The notes under the pieces were generated by a model. It did no database searches. It saw only the letters and a program-made list of their open reading frames with translations, and was not told the origin of the DNA. Shown piece by piece: positions 1-9,000 of a stretch of 13,204 nucleotides of DNA. The first letter of the stretch is position 1; each line of letters opens with the position of its first letter. Source of the stretch: Tritrichomonas foetus (lineage: Eukaryota; Parabasalia; Tritrichomonadida; Tritrichomonadidae); contig MLAK01000218.1 of the NCBI GenBank assembly GCA_001839685.1, forward strand, positions 63,896 to 77,099, read 5' to 3'. The position numbers and the translations under genes were made by a program.

Positions 1-71
1 TGATTTGATTCATCATTTGACTCATGATTTGATTCATTATTAGATTCAAAATTGGATTCATCATTTGATTC
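1..71 (-). repeat. 12-bp tandem repeat encoding Glu-Ser-Asn-x
   Basis: About six imperfect copies of a 12-base unit lie in frame within the left-edge gene. On the minus strand they read Glu-Ser-Asn followed by a variable residue (Asp, Phe, Asn, His, Asp in order). The Ser-Asn core is constant and the fourth position varies, with synonymous differences among the Ser and Glu codons. The array is cut by the window edge, so its copy number is unknown. It would form an acidic, disordered tail or linker. Confidence 0.85.
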
Positions 72-1319
72 ACATTTTAGATCGCCTAGTGGTAAAAGTG
101 AAAAAGAGTCTGGATCAAGTCTATCCATCATATTTGCGACACACATTCTTGCAGCGCACCATTCAGACAATCCATTTCCATCAAACCATTTCGTTTGATC
201 AGTTCCAGCAAATTCCGCAATTTTTTCTTCAGTTGTCAAATTGCTTGGTTTTGGATCTTCTTCAAACATTTTCACGTCGCTGACATCAAACGGCTCAAGA
301 AGCGGCTTAAATGGCTCCTCGATTTCAGGAACAGTGTTAGTATTAATTTGTGAGATATCCTCTTTTGTTGTAAGTGTATCTTTTTTCAGATAAGTTGTTT
401 CGGCACTTTTTATGATGCTGACTATCATGTTTCCGTCAACTTTACATTTTTCAGCAAAAGTATTTACGAGTTTTACGTAGAGTGGTTCATCTGGATATGA
501 AATCAAGCCCATAATAGCAATTTGTAAGCAAACTTCACAATCTTGTCGTTCGGTTTGATTTGAAAGGTTATTTAATGATGTCAAAACTCGAGATGGTGGC
601 CTTGGTTCACGATTAACGTTTTCTATACAATCTATTTTATTCATAATTGCTGCAAAACTTTTCAATTCAGGCGGCTGCATATCTTCAGGTGAAGATGCAA
701 TCCTTTGCAAGCATCTTGTGAATGAATCTTCACTGTCTCTTTCAAATTCAAGAGGCGCGCACTTTTTGGCCATGCCAAGGGCGTCAAAGGCAGGCAAAAT
801 TCTGGTGGTTATTAAATGAAGTCTTCCACGAAGAAGCGAGGCGCGCTTCGACCGAATAAAATCTGCAGACTTCTGGAGGAATGTTTGAGAGTCCATTGTT
901 TCAGAAAATGAACAATTCGCGTCAGGTAAAATATATGTGTTACATCTATCAATCAATTGTGCGATGGCGAGCTTGCAGTTTGTTGAACCGTTAATCATTT
1001 TGAATCGAGGTGCGAATTCTTCAAGGATCTGAATTTGATATTCGAGCGCAGTTTCATCGGATTTTCGAATCCATAAGAAAAGAAAGCTTAATTGAACACT
1101 TAAGTTTTTGTCGGGCGAGTTTTCGAATAGGAATTTTAAGAAGTGATACATGATTTCGTTTTCGTGTTCATGTCCGGAAAAATGCATGATGATGGCAGCG
1201 CAAACACCTGTTGATCGAAGTTTGTATGCATTCGAGTTGATAATTCTCATGAAAATTTCTTGTTCTTTTTCCATGGAAAAATCTTGAAGAATATTCGTGA
1301 TTTCCCCAAGACCTTCCAT
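1..1319 (-). CDS. Unrecognised helical protein, N-terminal part (C-terminus beyond window)
   Basis: I do not recognise this protein. Reading from ATG at 1319-1317 the minus strand stays open to the window edge, giving 439 complete codons. An in-frame TAA at 1346-1344 with no ATG between it and this ATG fixes the start. Residues 1 to about 330 look mostly alpha-helical, in amphipathic stretches resembling an ARM/HEAT-like solenoid, and contain scattered cysteines; I see no catalytic motif, signal peptide or membrane segment. A more acidic, proline-containing linker follows (near residues 335-380), then a short WFDGNGLSEWCAAR-type segment. The visible part ends in a Glu-Ser-Asn-x repeat that continues out of the window. 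The upstream bases TCACG resemble a trichomonad Inr but miss its last position. Coding status is strong; the solenoid idea is inference from composition only. Confidence 0.85.
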   Translation of the reverse strand, partial: MEGLGEITNILQDFSMEKEQEIFMRIINSNAYKLRSTGVCAAIIMHFSGHEHENEIMYHFLKFLFENSPDKNLSVQLSFLFLWIRKSDETALEYQIQILEEFAPRFKMINGSTNCKLAIAQLIDRCNTYILPDANCSFSETMDSQTFLQKSADFIRSKRASLLRGRLHLITTRILPAFDALGMAKKCAPLEFERDSEDSFTRCLQRIASSPEDMQPPELKSFAAIMNKIDCIENVNREPRPPSRVLTSLNNLSNQTERQDCEVCLQIAIMGLISYPDEPLYVKLVNTFAEKCKVDGNMIVSIIKSAETTYLKKDTLTTKEDISQINTNTVPEIEEPFKPLLEPFDVSDVKMFEEDPKPSNLTTEEKIAEFAGTDQTKWFDGNGLSEWCAARMCVANMMDRLDPDSFSLLPLGDLKCESNDESNFESNNESNHESNDESN

Positions 1320-1882
1320 TTCGTGATTTGTAATTTTCAATTTTTAATTGGCCGAATATTGCTATTTTTGATACCAAAATGACGATCGTTTTGAATTCAA
1401 TTTTGATCACTAAAATCATCAGATCGATCATGCTGACTGAAATAGCCAAATATATTCACTGAGTTGGCATGATAGAATAGAGTATATTTAATTAGTGTAA
1501 TATGACATATCACCAAAAGAAGTGATTTCAGAAATATGTGGAAATTGAAGAAACTTCAACTTTAATTTATTGTTTTTTTCTGAAAAGAATTAGATCTATG
1601 TTCTTTTTCGAATCAGAACCGTTATCAAATCAAATAATTAAACAACATATAGTAACATACTTGACTTTAGATCTAAATGGGAAATATATCATGAATCGGT
1701 TGTAGTGAATTTGACCTTATTGAAAGGTAAAATGGTTCATGAACACCAGACTTCAAATGAAGAATTCGATTCTAACATTTCGACTCGAAAAAATCGTAAA
1801 GCAATAAGAATAGAAAGATTTTTAATTGATATATTTAAAAAAGTAAACTAAATATTCTCAAAAATCCAAGGAAAAATAAAAA
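1320..1882. other. Intergenic region between left-edge gene and PAK-like kinase
   Basis: This AT-rich spacer holds the promoter side of the left-edge gene and the 3' side of the kinase gene, both on the minus strand. The only open frame starting with ATG that caught my eye is a 39-codon plus-strand ORF at 1732-1851, basic and with Arg/Lys clusters. It has no recognisable promoter element or family and is too short to call. I see no tRNA-like box A/box B pair and no intron motif. Confidence 0.6.
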
Positions 1883-3223
1883 TTAAAATGGTCCCGATGC
1901 AGAATCCTTCTTCGCCTTTTCGTTGAGTGTAAACATGTTCAGTTCCGCAATTTCTTCTTTCGAGCATGCCTTGCTTATGAACGGGTGCTTCAAGAGTGCT
2001 TCTGCGGATGGCCTCTTTGCTGGCTCAACTTTCAGGCAAGAATCTACAAAATTGTTGAACTCTTTCGACCAAAAATCTCTGTCAGAAAGACCTTTTACGC
2101 CATTTACGACAATCAAATAGAGTGCGCGCATTGGCTGCTCGTCGAGGTATGGTGGGGCGCCTTCAGCCATTTCTATGCACATGATACCAAGTGACCATAT
2201 ATCTACTTCTACTCCATATTCATAGCCTTGGATAAGCTCAGGGGCCATCCAGTATGGGGTTCCGCATACTGTCCGTCGTTTCTCGTTGTTTGAGCGAAGT
2301 TGTGCTGTATATCCAAAGTCTGCGAGTTTTACGGAGCCATCTTGACAAATTAAAATATTGTCGCTTTTAATATCTCGATGAATCTTTTTCGAATTATGAA
2401 TTAAAACTAAACCTTGGAGGACTTCACGAACTATATGAGCGATATGGGCTTCTGTCATGGTGCAGATTGTAACGATATCAGTCAATGAACCGCCATCGAC
2501 ATATTCCATACAAATATATAGCCAGCTCTGATCTTCGACAACTCTGTAAATTTCGACGATGTTTGGATGGTGGAGTTCGCGTTGAACTTGTACTTCGTTT
2601 TCAATTATCTCTCGTTCATTTTGTTCAAGATCAATTGCTTTAACGGCAACTAATTTATTTGATGGGGCCATTTTAGCTCTGAAAACAGTGGAAGTTCCTC
2701 CACTGCCAATTTGTTTAATTTCTGTAAGGAAAGTTTTTGGATTTATGGCTTCTATCTGACATTTGCCTGATGGCTTGCTGGATGGCTTGTCGGGGGGCGG
2801 AACTGAAGCATTTCCTTTGGCGTTGATGAAATTCATGACTTGAAGAACAGCATCTGGGTGGTCGATAACCTGCTGTTTGTTGATACCTGACTTCATAAGT
2901 TGCTTCTCCATCCAATCAGGAAGACCTTCGAAACCAGTTTCGCTATTCATCGAGACGTGGATTTCATGCTTGACGCTCTGAGGGCTGGAAATCAAAAATT
3001 TATCGCCTGTGATTTCAATCGGTCGCATTCCGTCAGGAATGTCTTCGTCTTTGACCACGTTTTTAACTTTTTCTTTCCCAATTCGTTGCATAATTGATTC
3101 TGGGACGTTGTCAAAATTGCCTGTTTTGTCATCTCTGGTGACGCCGACGACATGCTCAACTGCCATAGGACTTGAAATGGTAAATGTTTCGTTACTTTGC
3201 TTCTTTTTGCTCTTTTTCAGCAT
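1883..3223 (-). CDS. PAK/STE20-family Ser/Thr protein kinase with tandem CRIB motifs
   Basis: A 446-residue p21-activated-kinase-like protein, expected to bind Rac/Cdc42-type GTPases and phosphorylate cytoskeletal or signalling targets in the cytoplasm. Two CRIB-type motifs are visible: residues 16-28 (ISSPMAVEHVVGV) and 78-90 (ISSPQSVKHEIHV). The second keeps the H-x-x-H core and is followed at about 96-133 by a segment like the PAK autoinhibitory region (TGFEGLP, then PDAVLQVMNFI). The kinase domain spans about 166-415: glycine loop IGSGGTSTV (172-180), Lys195, alpha-C Glu210, HRDIKSDN (282-289), DFG 302-304, activation-loop Thr318 before GTPYWMAPE, and DIWSLG. All catalytic residues are present, so it should be active. 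Basic MLKKSKKK starts the protein and a proline patch lies at 142-152. A good Inr eight bases upstream supports the start. PAKs normally carry one CRIB, so the duplication is unusual. Confidence 0.96.
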   Translation of the reverse strand: MLKKSKKKQSNETFTISSPMAVEHVVGVTRDDKTGNFDNVPESIMQRIGKEKVKNVVKDEDIPDGMRPIEITGDKFLISSPQSVKHEIHVSMNSETGFEGLPDWMEKQLMKSGINKQQVIDHPDAVLQVMNFINAKGNASVPPPDKPSSKPSGKCQIEAINPKTFLTEIKQIGSGGTSTVFRAKMAPSNKLVAVKAIDLEQNEREIIENEVQVQRELHHPNIVEIYRVVEDQSWLYICMEYVDGGSLTDIVTICTMTEAHIAHIVREVLQGLVLIHNSKKIHRDIKSDNILICQDGSVKLADFGYTAQLRSNNEKRRTVCGTPYWMAPELIQGYEYGVEVDIWSLGIMCIEMAEGAPPYLDEQPMRALYLIVVNGVKGLSDRDFWSKEFNNFVDSCLKVEPAKRPSAEALLKHPFISKACSKEEIAELNMFTLNEKAKKDSASGPF

Positions 3224-3226
3224 TCG

Positions 3227-3233
3227 TAAATGA
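3227..3233 (-). promoter_or_regulatory. Trichomonad-type initiator (Inr), TCATTTA
   Basis: On the minus strand TCATTTA stands just before the kinase ATG and matches the T. vaginalis Inr rule TCA, pyrimidine, then T or A. If A at 3231 is the transcription start, the 5' UTR is eight bases, within the very short range usual in trichomonads. The match is seen; its use is inferred. Confidence 0.65.
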
Positions 3234-4061
3234 AAATTTTGAGTAAAATTCTCTCAATATGGCCATTTAATAACTGAAAAAGTAATATATCATTTAATTA
3301 TTAAGTTTATCTAAAGACGTTAAAAACTTTTTGTATTGTAATATTTCATAATTGATTGTATGATAAGAAAATGGCACATTTATCATATCTGAAATGAATA
3401 ATGAATCACTATTGCTGGGAATTCAAATTTTCTTGAGATTTATAGTCAGTGGTTGATATTGATATTTAAATGAGTAAATCGGTTCGAACCTGTGATTTTC
3501 AATACTTGAAATTCTGCATTTCAGATGGAACCACGCTTTCAACAGCTTTTCAGATATCAAAGATACCTCGTGGAAGTTCCAATTTGCACTATCACTGAGA
3601 AAATGCTCGAATGAAATGTTTTTCATGATTCGAAAAATTATATGTATGGTTGAATTCTTCAGATTAGTGTTTATAATGTCTTTACTCAAGTTTATTAATC
3701 ATTTGATTCAATTGTTTCGAAGATTTCAAAGAACATATTGCCTGTACAGACGACAATATAAAAATTGATTTTTTCCAATTTGATTGAAACCAAAATCATC
3801 AATGATGCATATTTTATTTTTGAGATTTCAATTGATTGATTATAGAGGAGTTTTTATCAAAATTACATAAAACAACTGAAGAACTTTTTTCTGACGAAAT
3901 CATTCAAAAACTGTCAAAAAATATTTCTCAATTACATTAATTCTATATTAAAATCATATTTCGTTTCAATATAAATAATAAAAACTCTAATAATTTATTT
4001 ATAAAAAAAAAACTTACAAACAAACAATCAATTTAAATAAAAAACAATTCAAAAAATAATC
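3234..4061. other. Long intergenic region between SUMO ligase and kinase genes
   Basis: This spacer carries the kinase promoter at its left edge and the 3' flank of the PIAS-type gene at its right. Most of it, especially 3840-4060, is very AT-rich with A/T runs. Around 3470-3640 the base composition is visibly richer in G and C and open frames appear on both strands, listed separately as a possible gene relic. I see no intact gene here. Confidence 0.6.
3423..3640 (-). pseudogene. Possible relic of a BspA-like leucine-rich-repeat gene
   Basis: One minus-strand frame is open from 3689 to 3423, but its first codon is TTG and the first ATG lies at 3626. A second minus-strand frame with stops reads CKLELPRGIFDI and later VESVVPSEMQNF, which resembles the Leu/Ile-Pro rhythm of trichomonad BspA-like LRR proteins (x-x-L-x-x-I/V-x-I/L-P-x-x-V-x-x-I). 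Neither frame is a credible gene. The call rests on pattern resemblance across broken frames, so it is weak. The alternative is chance coding-like sequence. Confidence 0.22.
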
Positions 4062-5090
4062 TCAGATATCATTTGCCGCAAGTTCAATATAGGCCGCAGT
4101 GACTCGTTGATTTGCTACACTACCCATCATATCCCAATCGACTGCAATATCGTTAAATTCGATTTTTTCACCACAAATTGGACATTCAAAATCAGTTCCA
4201 GGCTTGTTTGATCGAATTGCGGATTTCAATTCAAAGCATTGAGCGTGCTGACATTTTGTTGATCTTGAAGGTATCTTCATGACTTTTCCTGTAACAGGAC
4301 AACACACGGAAGCCTGCATGGATGGCGGAAGCCTTCTTTTTAAAGCATCTCCAATTAGCTCTTTATATGTCCTTTTTCTAACTGCTCTTACAACAATACA
4401 ATACCATTGTGATTCATTCTGAATTGTGAATTCAAGTAATTTTTGTGAGCGACCGTTAAGAATTGGAGTGAAGTCCAAAAATTTCTGATTGAGTGAGAAA
4501 TTTGGTGAATAAAGTAAACTTTCACCACACCAAATCGTTAAGGAAGGAGGAAAAAACGGACCGGTCGATGATATTGATTGGAATATAATTTTTTGATTCG
4601 GCCGTTTTGGAGCCGAAATTGTCTGTGAGAAATGTTGCGGCTGTGATCCTACAAAAAAAGGGCCACTTACGATCGAAGATTGGAAATCTGGGCATATAAA
4701 ACGAAATCCTAAATCATAGAAATTAATCTGCTCTTGTGTTAAATTCGTTGGAGTAGAAATTGCCGTTTGAGTTGTAGATGTATTAGATGAATCGATTGGA
4801 GAAAGGAGTCGCAATAAAAATTGGAATTGTTCTTCATTCAAATTTTCAGCGAATTCTACAATGGCGGTAGGATTTGTAAGTCGGAGTGATTGGGAGACAC
4901 TTGCGAGAACGGATGGATCGACACGAGAAATGGCGTTTTTAAAATCAGATTTTGATGTCCCGATCAGTGAAACTGTTTCGGTATATTCTGGCTCAGAATG
5001 GAAAAAACCTGTCTGAGTAGTTTGGCTTTGCCGATATTGAGTGGAACTATCCGTATGTGTCGTTTGAATTCCTTCATTAATTAAATTCAT
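4062..5090 (-). CDS. PIAS/Siz-type SP-RING SUMO E3 ligase
   Basis: A 342-residue protein with a MIZ/SP-RING finger, the catalytic module that brings SUMO-charged Ubc9 to nuclear substrates. Residues 263-306 show the pattern: CCP at 263-265, then Pro and Arg at 274 and 276, Cys280, His282, the QCFEL motif with Cys285, and CPIC with Cys303 and Cys306. By analogy with yeast Siz1, Cys280, His282, Cys303 and Cys306 should bind the single zinc. Residues about 130-250 fit a divergent PINIT domain: FFPPSL followed by a Gly-Glu turn (near 179-190), then a beta-rich LLEFTIQ...WYCIVVRAVRK stretch and a helix running into the finger. The Ser/Thr/Gln-rich N-terminus is disordered. No clear SAP domain or SUMO-interacting motif is visible, so it is smaller than animal PIAS proteins. 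An in-frame TGA two codons before the ATG fixes the start. I see no Inr or CCTTTT box upstream. Confidence 0.93.
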   Translation of the reverse strand: MNLINEGIQTTHTDSSTQYRQSQTTQTGFFHSEPEYTETVSLIGTSKSDFKNAISRVDPSVLASVSQSLRLTNPTAIVEFAENLNEEQFQFLLRLLSPIDSSNTSTTQTAISTPTNLTQEQINFYDLGFRFICPDFQSSIVSGPFFVGSQPQHFSQTISAPKRPNQKIIFQSISSTGPFFPPSLTIWCGESLLYSPNFSLNQKFLDFTPILNGRSQKLLEFTIQNESQWYCIVVRAVRKRTYKELIGDALKRRLPPSMQASVCCPVTGKVMKIPSRSTKCQHAQCFELKSAIRSNKPGTDFECPICGEKIEFNDIAVDWDMMGSVANQRVTAAYIELAANDI

Positions 5091-5528
5091 TTTTCAAAAA
5101 AATAGACAGACTTTTTCAAAATGTTGCCATCAATTTCATATAACATGTCGGTTGAACAGCGTATCAATATGAGCGAGATTGATGATAAAAACTAATTTTG
5201 AAACAGTATTAATTGCAAAATACATCTTGATAATCATCGAGAAAAATCATATTCCAAGGAAAAGAGAAAGATTGATGTGTGGGATAAAATATAATATTGT
5301 GAAAAGGTTTTGAAATTCCAACAACGAATCAACTTTAATGTCATTGCTTTCGAAGAGAGTTTTCGATTAATGTTTTGAGAAAGCGATTTGTAATGAAAGC
5401 AGAAGAGATATAATTCCGCGGAAAAATTTTGGGATTTTGTAAAAGGTGAATTTTGGTGAATTTAATTTGAACTAGAAATTTTAGGTTTCTGAGAAAAGTG
5501 CGGTTTTGACAAACCATGGCCTTTTCGA
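5091..5528. other. Divergent promoter region between SUMO ligase and eS28 genes
   Basis: The two flanking genes point away from each other, so this AT-rich spacer must hold both promoters. The eS28 side has a CCTTTT box next to its ATG (listed separately). The PIAS side shows only A/T runs and no TCAYW element near the start. Plus-strand ATGs at 5516 and in the 5120s are not in frame with eS28. No RNA gene is seen. Confidence 0.6.
5520..5525 (+). promoter_or_regulatory. CCTTTT (M5-type) core promoter box of eS28
   Basis: CCTTTT ends three bases before the eS28 ATG. In T. vaginalis the M5 element CCTTTT overlaps the transcription start site and substitutes for an Inr, so this placement would give a leader of only a few bases. 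It would also put the out-of-frame ATG at 5516 outside the mRNA. The motif and position are seen; function is inferred from T. vaginalis. Confidence 0.55.
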
Positions 5529-5729
5529 ATGGAAGAAGAACAAGTTAAGTTGGCTGTCGTCAAACAAATTATCGGCCGTACAGGCAGCCGTGGTGGCGTT
5601 ACACAAGTTAAAGTTGAATTTATCGATGATCCAGGACGTTCACTCATCCGTAACGTCAAAGGACCAGTTCGTGAAAACGATATTCTTTCCCTTCTCGAAA
5701 CAGAGCGTGAAGCTAGGCGCCTCAGATAA
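5529..5729 (+). CDS. RPS28: Small-subunit ribosomal protein eS28
   Basis: A complete 66-residue eS28, a small OB-fold protein near the mRNA exit/E-site region of the 40S subunit. The family core is unmistakable: [17 protein letters not shown] (residues 15-31), then the [18 protein letters not shown] block and the conserved C-terminal EREARRLR. The length matches the family, and its extreme C-terminus is intact. The ATG at 5529 is preferred over the ATG at 5516, which is out of frame, and the CCTTTT box next to it supports this. It is the only plus-strand gene in the window, divergent from the SUMO ligase and convergent with the cyclase. The stop TAA is part of TAAATAAATAAA, a likely poly(A) signal. 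Confidence 0.98.
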   Translation: MEEEQVKLAVVKQIIGRTGSRGGVTQVKVEFIDDPGRSLIRNVKGPVRENDILSLLETEREARRLR

Positions 5730-5738
5730 ATAAATAAA
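5727..5738 (+). terminator. Probable poly(A) signal overlapping eS28 stop codon
   Basis: The stop codon opens TAAATAAATAAA, three overlapping copies of TAAA. In T. vaginalis the tetranucleotide UAAA acts as the polyadenylation signal and can include the stop codon, with cleavage shortly downstream. Such tetramers are common in AT-rich DNA, so confidence comes from the position only. Confidence 0.5.
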
Positions 5739-6053
5739 CTTCCAATTTAATCCCAGTAATATCGTAAATTTCGTTTTGGTCATCCTCTATCTTTTGATTT
5801 TTTTTTTTTATTCGCTTTTTTTCATTTTTTGGTTTAATTTTATATAAAAGGATAACACAAAAGGTTCCTACTGTTTCTTAGATTCTGTTTTATCAAATTC
5901 TGATATCCGATATAATTCGATTTCTGAAAATCGCAGTAAAATAATAAAAATAATAAAATACAAAATATTTATTAAATAATAACATATTTACAAAATTAAA
6001 AGTGAAATTAAAATACAATTATTCGCATATATAAAATTCAATTTGTTGGTAAA
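5730..6053. other. Convergent 3' spacer between eS28 and cyclase
   Basis: The spacer holds the 3' ends of two convergent genes. It has T-rich tracts at about 5790-5840 and A/T runs at 5938-6035, fitting 3' UTR and poly(A) regions on both strands. No open frame, RNA gene or promoter element was seen. Confidence 0.6.
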
Positions 6054-9000
6054 TCACATGTCACTCATTATCAGATAAGTCATGACTTGTCCTTTTCCTT
6101 TTAAGAATACTTCACCTCTTGGCTCAACATTATATTCACCAGGAGTAAGCAAATCATATGTTGATTGCGGAATTTGAATGTGTTGAGGTATATCTGTAGT
6201 TTGAAGCCTTGCTGCTACATTAATTGGATCACCGATAATATCGAAAACAGGCTTATCTGTACCCAAAACTCCAGCAATGATAGGTCCACCTGAATTCACA
6301 CCAATTCTAATTTGCAAATTAGAATTCAACTTAACATTTACATCATCAATAGCTGCAATTGCAGCAAGTGCAAAATTGATAGTTTGGTTTGCATGTTCAG
6401 TTGGATTTGCACCTTCAGTAAAGAGTCCTGCAGCAGCCATATAAATATCACCAATTAATTTAATTTTGGTAATCAATGGGTAATTAGTTATCAACTTATC
6501 AAATGATAAGAAAAGCTGTGAAAGTGTTCCCATAATTTCCGTAGGTGCTAAATTTTTAGTAAATTCACTAAATTTAACAACATCGATAAAGCTAATTGTT
6601 GCATTGGGTACAGTGAAACAAATATCTTTTTCACCACAATTTAATTTCATTACAATTGTCTGTGGAAGAATATGATACAGTAAGTTTTCCGATTTCGCTT
6701 TTGCTTCTTCAGCATACGCTTGTTGTTGTAAGAGATCGCTTTCATTTCTTAAAATGAAAACATAAGATTGAATTGAAGAATCTTCAATTCTCCTCATTCC
6801 AAGTAAAGTTAAGTATGCAGGAATAAGTGTTCTATTGTCAGTGATACATTGAACATGGTCTTCATAAACCGCACTGTTTTGTGAGTCTTGAATTACTGAC
6901 ATTTGATTCATGACTTTTTGCGCATCAGAATCAGAAAAGAATGATGTAATTGGTTGACCAAGGACTTGCTCAGGAGTAAAACCAAGAGTTGAAGTAACAG
7001 CCGGATTAACCATTTCAACGACACCTCCAAGTGAAACGCAAAGCATAGAATCAGTGGAATTATGTAATACATTTCGTGATATTGATGTAGTTGTGTTACT
7101 TTCTTCATTTTTATTAAGTAGAATGTTTTTAAGTCCTTTATCTGCGATGATTAAATGTGGTGGAATACGTTTTAGTTCAGAAAGAGCTGCACTATAAGTC
7201 ATTCTTGATGAGCTTCTTAAGAAAAATCCAGCAGAAAATACTAAAAATGAAGCAATAACCCCAATACATAAAAACAGAATCATCATATCAACAAGATCTC
7301 CATATGAATCAACTGCTAATTGGGTAATCCGATCAGATGTTCCAGAATAGCGTTGCCATAAGTGGTTGTTTAAAATATGTAACAAGTGAGCAGGTTCATA
7401 TTTTTCAATAAGGCCGTTAAACAGCTCAGGTGTTGTCAAAATTGGTGTTGTTAAATCTTTAAGTGTAGCAAGAAGTTTATCTGTGCTTCCACAACGATAA
7501 GAATCATGGAAATCACGTGCAGGCGCATCTAAGGTACAACCTTCCTTGAAATTTAATGAATCAAGTTCATCATCAAATCCATTAATTGATGGAAGGTCAT
7601 CTGTACCTCTTAAAAGTGCATTATTAACAGTATCTAAGATTCCTAATACAACATTACTTTCACTAATTGCATTTTGACGTGTCATAAAATTACTACTATT
7701 GGTTTCATTCAATACAATAGCATGATAACATTGCGTCAACAAATCTGAAGATGTGGTCAAACGACGAGCTGCGTTGAAATTCCATATATTTAATTTATCA
7801 ATCATTTTATTGGAATCCATGGCAACTTGAAGCATTCCAAAGCAAATCAAGGCTGAAAACAATGAAAAGAAAAAGTTTACAACATTAAACCAAACATTTT
7901 CAGTAACCCTTACAGTTGGATCAGAAATTGAATAAATTGTTGGTTGTAAGTCTTGTCGAATTGGATCAATTGCTTCATCTTTAATACTTCGATCAAGCCC
8001 AGTTAAAACAGTCGCAATTTTATCAACATGATGAATAAAAACAAGGGAGCATGAGAAATAGGGACAAAATGAAATTAAAAATAATAAAACTGGACACAAA
8101 ATCATTAAAATCGAAATCGTATGAATTAATGAATCACCAGATCTCACAGCATAATCAGAGAATCCTTGAAATAGATCATCACAATTAAATCCAAGTGAAT
8201 AATCATTCAGAATAAGCATTCCAAAATTATCATTAAAATAAAAATCTTTTCCAGATTCTTCTGCCGCAAGTACAGAAACCAAAAAGTAACAAAAAGAATA
8301 AATGTTCTTTATATTTTCTATTTGTTGACCAATAACTCGACCATCATACATTACATTTAAATTAACTGAAAGTGAAGTAAATAATGAAACTATTTGATAA
8401 ATATTATTATCAATTAATGATTGTTTTGTAACAAAGGTTAAAAGTCTCGCAAAGAAATTTCGAGATTGGGAAACCCATACCATTATTTCTTGAGAGACAT
8501 TATCAAAATTACTTATGAATCTTACATCAAAAGTATCCTCATTAACAGCATCCATGATTATATCTCGGGCTTTATACCTACCAGAATCAATTATATTCTT
8601 CATCAAGACGAGATAAAGTGTCATTGAGAAATAGAATCGTGCTGCACCCATATAATTTATATAGTTGAGTGAATCTTTCCTAGTTGAAAATGTGGTATTA
8701 ATGAAGAAAAATAAAGAAAGGAAAATCGATAATCCACCAATTAAACAAATAGCTGCAATTCCAGGGAGTGCAGCAAAAGATTTATGCGTTCGATCTTTCA
8801 ATGCTGCATCAAAAGCTAACCTTAATTTCGACTTGTTAAAAAGCTGACGTGCCAGTCTTTGCTCAAATTCACCAGTTGAATCAGTTTCAACTATGTCTGT
8901 AACCATTGCAGAGATATCACTATCAGCACTTCCACTTCCACTAACTTTAGTTGGCCGATAGTCCAATAAGTTACCTTTTGTATCAAGTACTCCATTCTTT

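Noticed and set aside
1323..1326. TCAC before the left-edge gene as a possible Inr
   Set aside because: The base after the pyrimidine is G, whereas the Inr needs T or A, so it is not listed as a promoter.
1732..1851. 39-codon plus-strand ORF starting with ATG, basic, between the left-edge gene and the kinase
   Set aside because: Short, no promoter element, no recognisable family; ORFs of this size are expected by chance.
3484..3494. GGTTCGAACC, resembling a tRNA T-arm / box B
   Set aside because: The flanking bases do not form the five-pair T stem, and no acceptor, D or anticodon stems can be built upstream.
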